6,434 nt of DNA from Pseudomonadota bacterium. Lineage in GTDB: Bacteria > Pseudomonadota > Alphaproteobacteria > Rhizobiales > Xanthobacteraceae. This document shows, piece by piece, positions 5,759 to 6,434 of the stretch (its first letter is position 1; each line of letters starts with the position of its first letter). The notes beneath the pieces were generated by a model that worked only from the letters and a program-made list of their open reading frames with translations, did no database searches and was not told the DNA's origin. The stretch spans positions 1 through 6,434 of the forward strand of contig JAEYTQ010000258.1 in assembly GCA_023433965.1 (NCBI GenBank), in the 5' to 3' direction. A program made the position numbers and the translations under genes.

Positions 5759-5791
5759 GGGGGTACATCAAGGATCTGAGGCAAAAATCAC

Positions 5792-6434
5792 ATGACAGCA
5801 TTATGGTTGATAGTGCTCTGCGGAGTGCTTTCTATCGCCTACGCGATTTGGGCGACGTCTTCGGTGTTGAGCGCGGATGCGGGGTCGCCGCGCATGCAGG
5901 AGATCGCAGGGGCGGTGCGCGAAGGCGCACAGGCTTATCTGCGCCGCCAATACACCACGATCGGTATCGTCGGCATCGTCATCTTCGTGCTGCTCGCCTA
6001 TTTCCTTGGGGTCTATGTCGCGATCGGGTTCGCCATCGGCGCCATCCTGTCCGGTGCCGCAGGCTTCATCGGCATGAACGTCTCGGTCCGCGCCAACGTG
6101 CGCACCGCCCAGGCCGCGACGACATCGCTCGCCGGCGGCCTCGAACTCGCCTTCAAGGCGGGGGCCATCACCGGGCTTCTGGTGGCGGGGCTCGCGCTGC
6201 TGGGCGTGACGCTTTATTTCGCCTTCCTGGTCCATTCGCTGAAGCTTGCGCCCGACAGCCGTGTCGTGGTCGACGCCCTGGTGGCGCTCGGCTTCGGCGC
6301 CTCGCTCATCTCGATCTTCGCCCGTCTCGGCGGCGGCATCTTCACCAAGGGTGCTGACGTCGGCGGCGACCTCGTCGGCAAGGTCGAGGCCGGCATTCCC
6401 GAAGACGATCCACGCAACCCGGCCACCATCGCCG
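5792..6434 (+). CDS. hppA: Membrane-bound ion-translocating pyrophosphatase, 3'-truncated by window edge
   Basis: HppA hydrolyses inorganic pyrophosphate and uses the energy to pump protons (in some subfamilies sodium) across the inner membrane. From ATG at 5792, 214 codons are present with no stop before the window end. Family members have about 670-720 residues, so about two thirds is missing. Hydrophobic segments lie at about 3-23, 57-75, 76-96, 125-148 and 161-178. The hallmark cytosolic substrate-binding segment follows: [20 protein letters not shown] (180-199) then [14 protein letters not shown], with D189, D193 and K197 as expected pyrophosphate/Mg ligands. The usual DVGADLVGKVE reads [11 protein letters not shown] here. 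GAGG at 5778-5781, 10 bases upstream, supports the start. The K+-dependence and ion-specificity residues lie further along, so the subtype cannot be judged. A terminator at 5681 suggests a separate transcript. A long frame at 5653-6357 is a shadow. Confidence 0.95.
   Translation, partial: MTALWLIVLCGVLSIAYAIWATSSVLSADAGSPRMQEIAGAVREGAQAYLRRQYTTIGIVGIVIFVLLAYFLGVYVAIGFAIGAILSGAAGFIGMNVSVRANVRTAQAATTSLAGGLELAFKAGAITGLLVAGLALLGVTLYFAFLVHSLKLAPDSRVVVDALVALGFGASLISIFARLGGGIFTKGADVGGDLVGKVEAGIPEDDPRNPATIA

Noticed and set aside
5653..6357. 234-codon plus-strand ORF overlapping hppA
   Set aside because: It runs through the terminator hairpin and then reads hppA out of frame, giving Arg/Gly/His-rich sequence. 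The true hppA frame from 5792 has membrane segments and the pyrophosphatase signature.

Overview
The window is a GC-rich stretch of alphaproteobacterial chromosome. It most resembles the Bradyrhizobium/Rhodopseudomonas group (Nitrobacteraceae, Rhizobiales). The evidence is gene order, protein wording typical of that group, and palindromic intergenic repeats that match, from memory, dispersed repeats of those genomes. No database search was run, so genus is an inference. All genes lie on the + strand and are conserved housekeeping genes.

Layout: (1) 1-894, the 3' part of glyA (serine hydroxymethyltransferase), cut by the window start. (2) 895-957, a short gap holding an imperfect palindrome. 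(3) 958-3208, a tightly packed block nrdR-ribD-ribE whose stop and start codons overlap (ATGA, then TAATG). (4) 3209-3391, a gap filled mostly by a two-armed palindromic repeat. (5) 3392-4385, ribH-nusB, 4 bases apart. (6) 4386-4560, a gap holding a different palindromic repeat that runs almost to the start of thiL. (7) 4561-5556, thiL. (8) 5557-5791, a gap with a good intrinsic terminator candidate. (9) 5792-6434, the 5' third of hppA (membrane pyrophosphatase), cut by the window end.

How the genes fit together: RibD makes the pyrimidine intermediate, RibH condenses it (after dephosphorylation by an enzyme not seen here) with the 4-carbon unit from RibB to give lumazine, and RibE dismutates lumazine to riboflavin. 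ribB/ribBA is absent, so the 4-carbon branch must be encoded elsewhere. NrdR represses ribonucleotide reductase genes, NusB is a transcription antitermination factor for rRNA operons, ThiL makes thiamine diphosphate, GlyA feeds one-carbon metabolism, and HppA pumps ions using pyrophosphate, a by-product of biosynthesis. The nrdR-ribD-ribE-ribH-nusB order matches the small rib cluster known from Brucella and other Rhizobiales.

I found no new multi-gene system. The features most worth a second look are non-coding: three different palindromic repeats occupy three successive gaps and divide the cluster into putative units, and several of their hairpins close with the same cGAAg triloop. No tRNA, rRNA, CRISPR, transposase, FMN riboswitch or TPP riboswitch was seen. 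No gap without a gene exceeds 300 bases.
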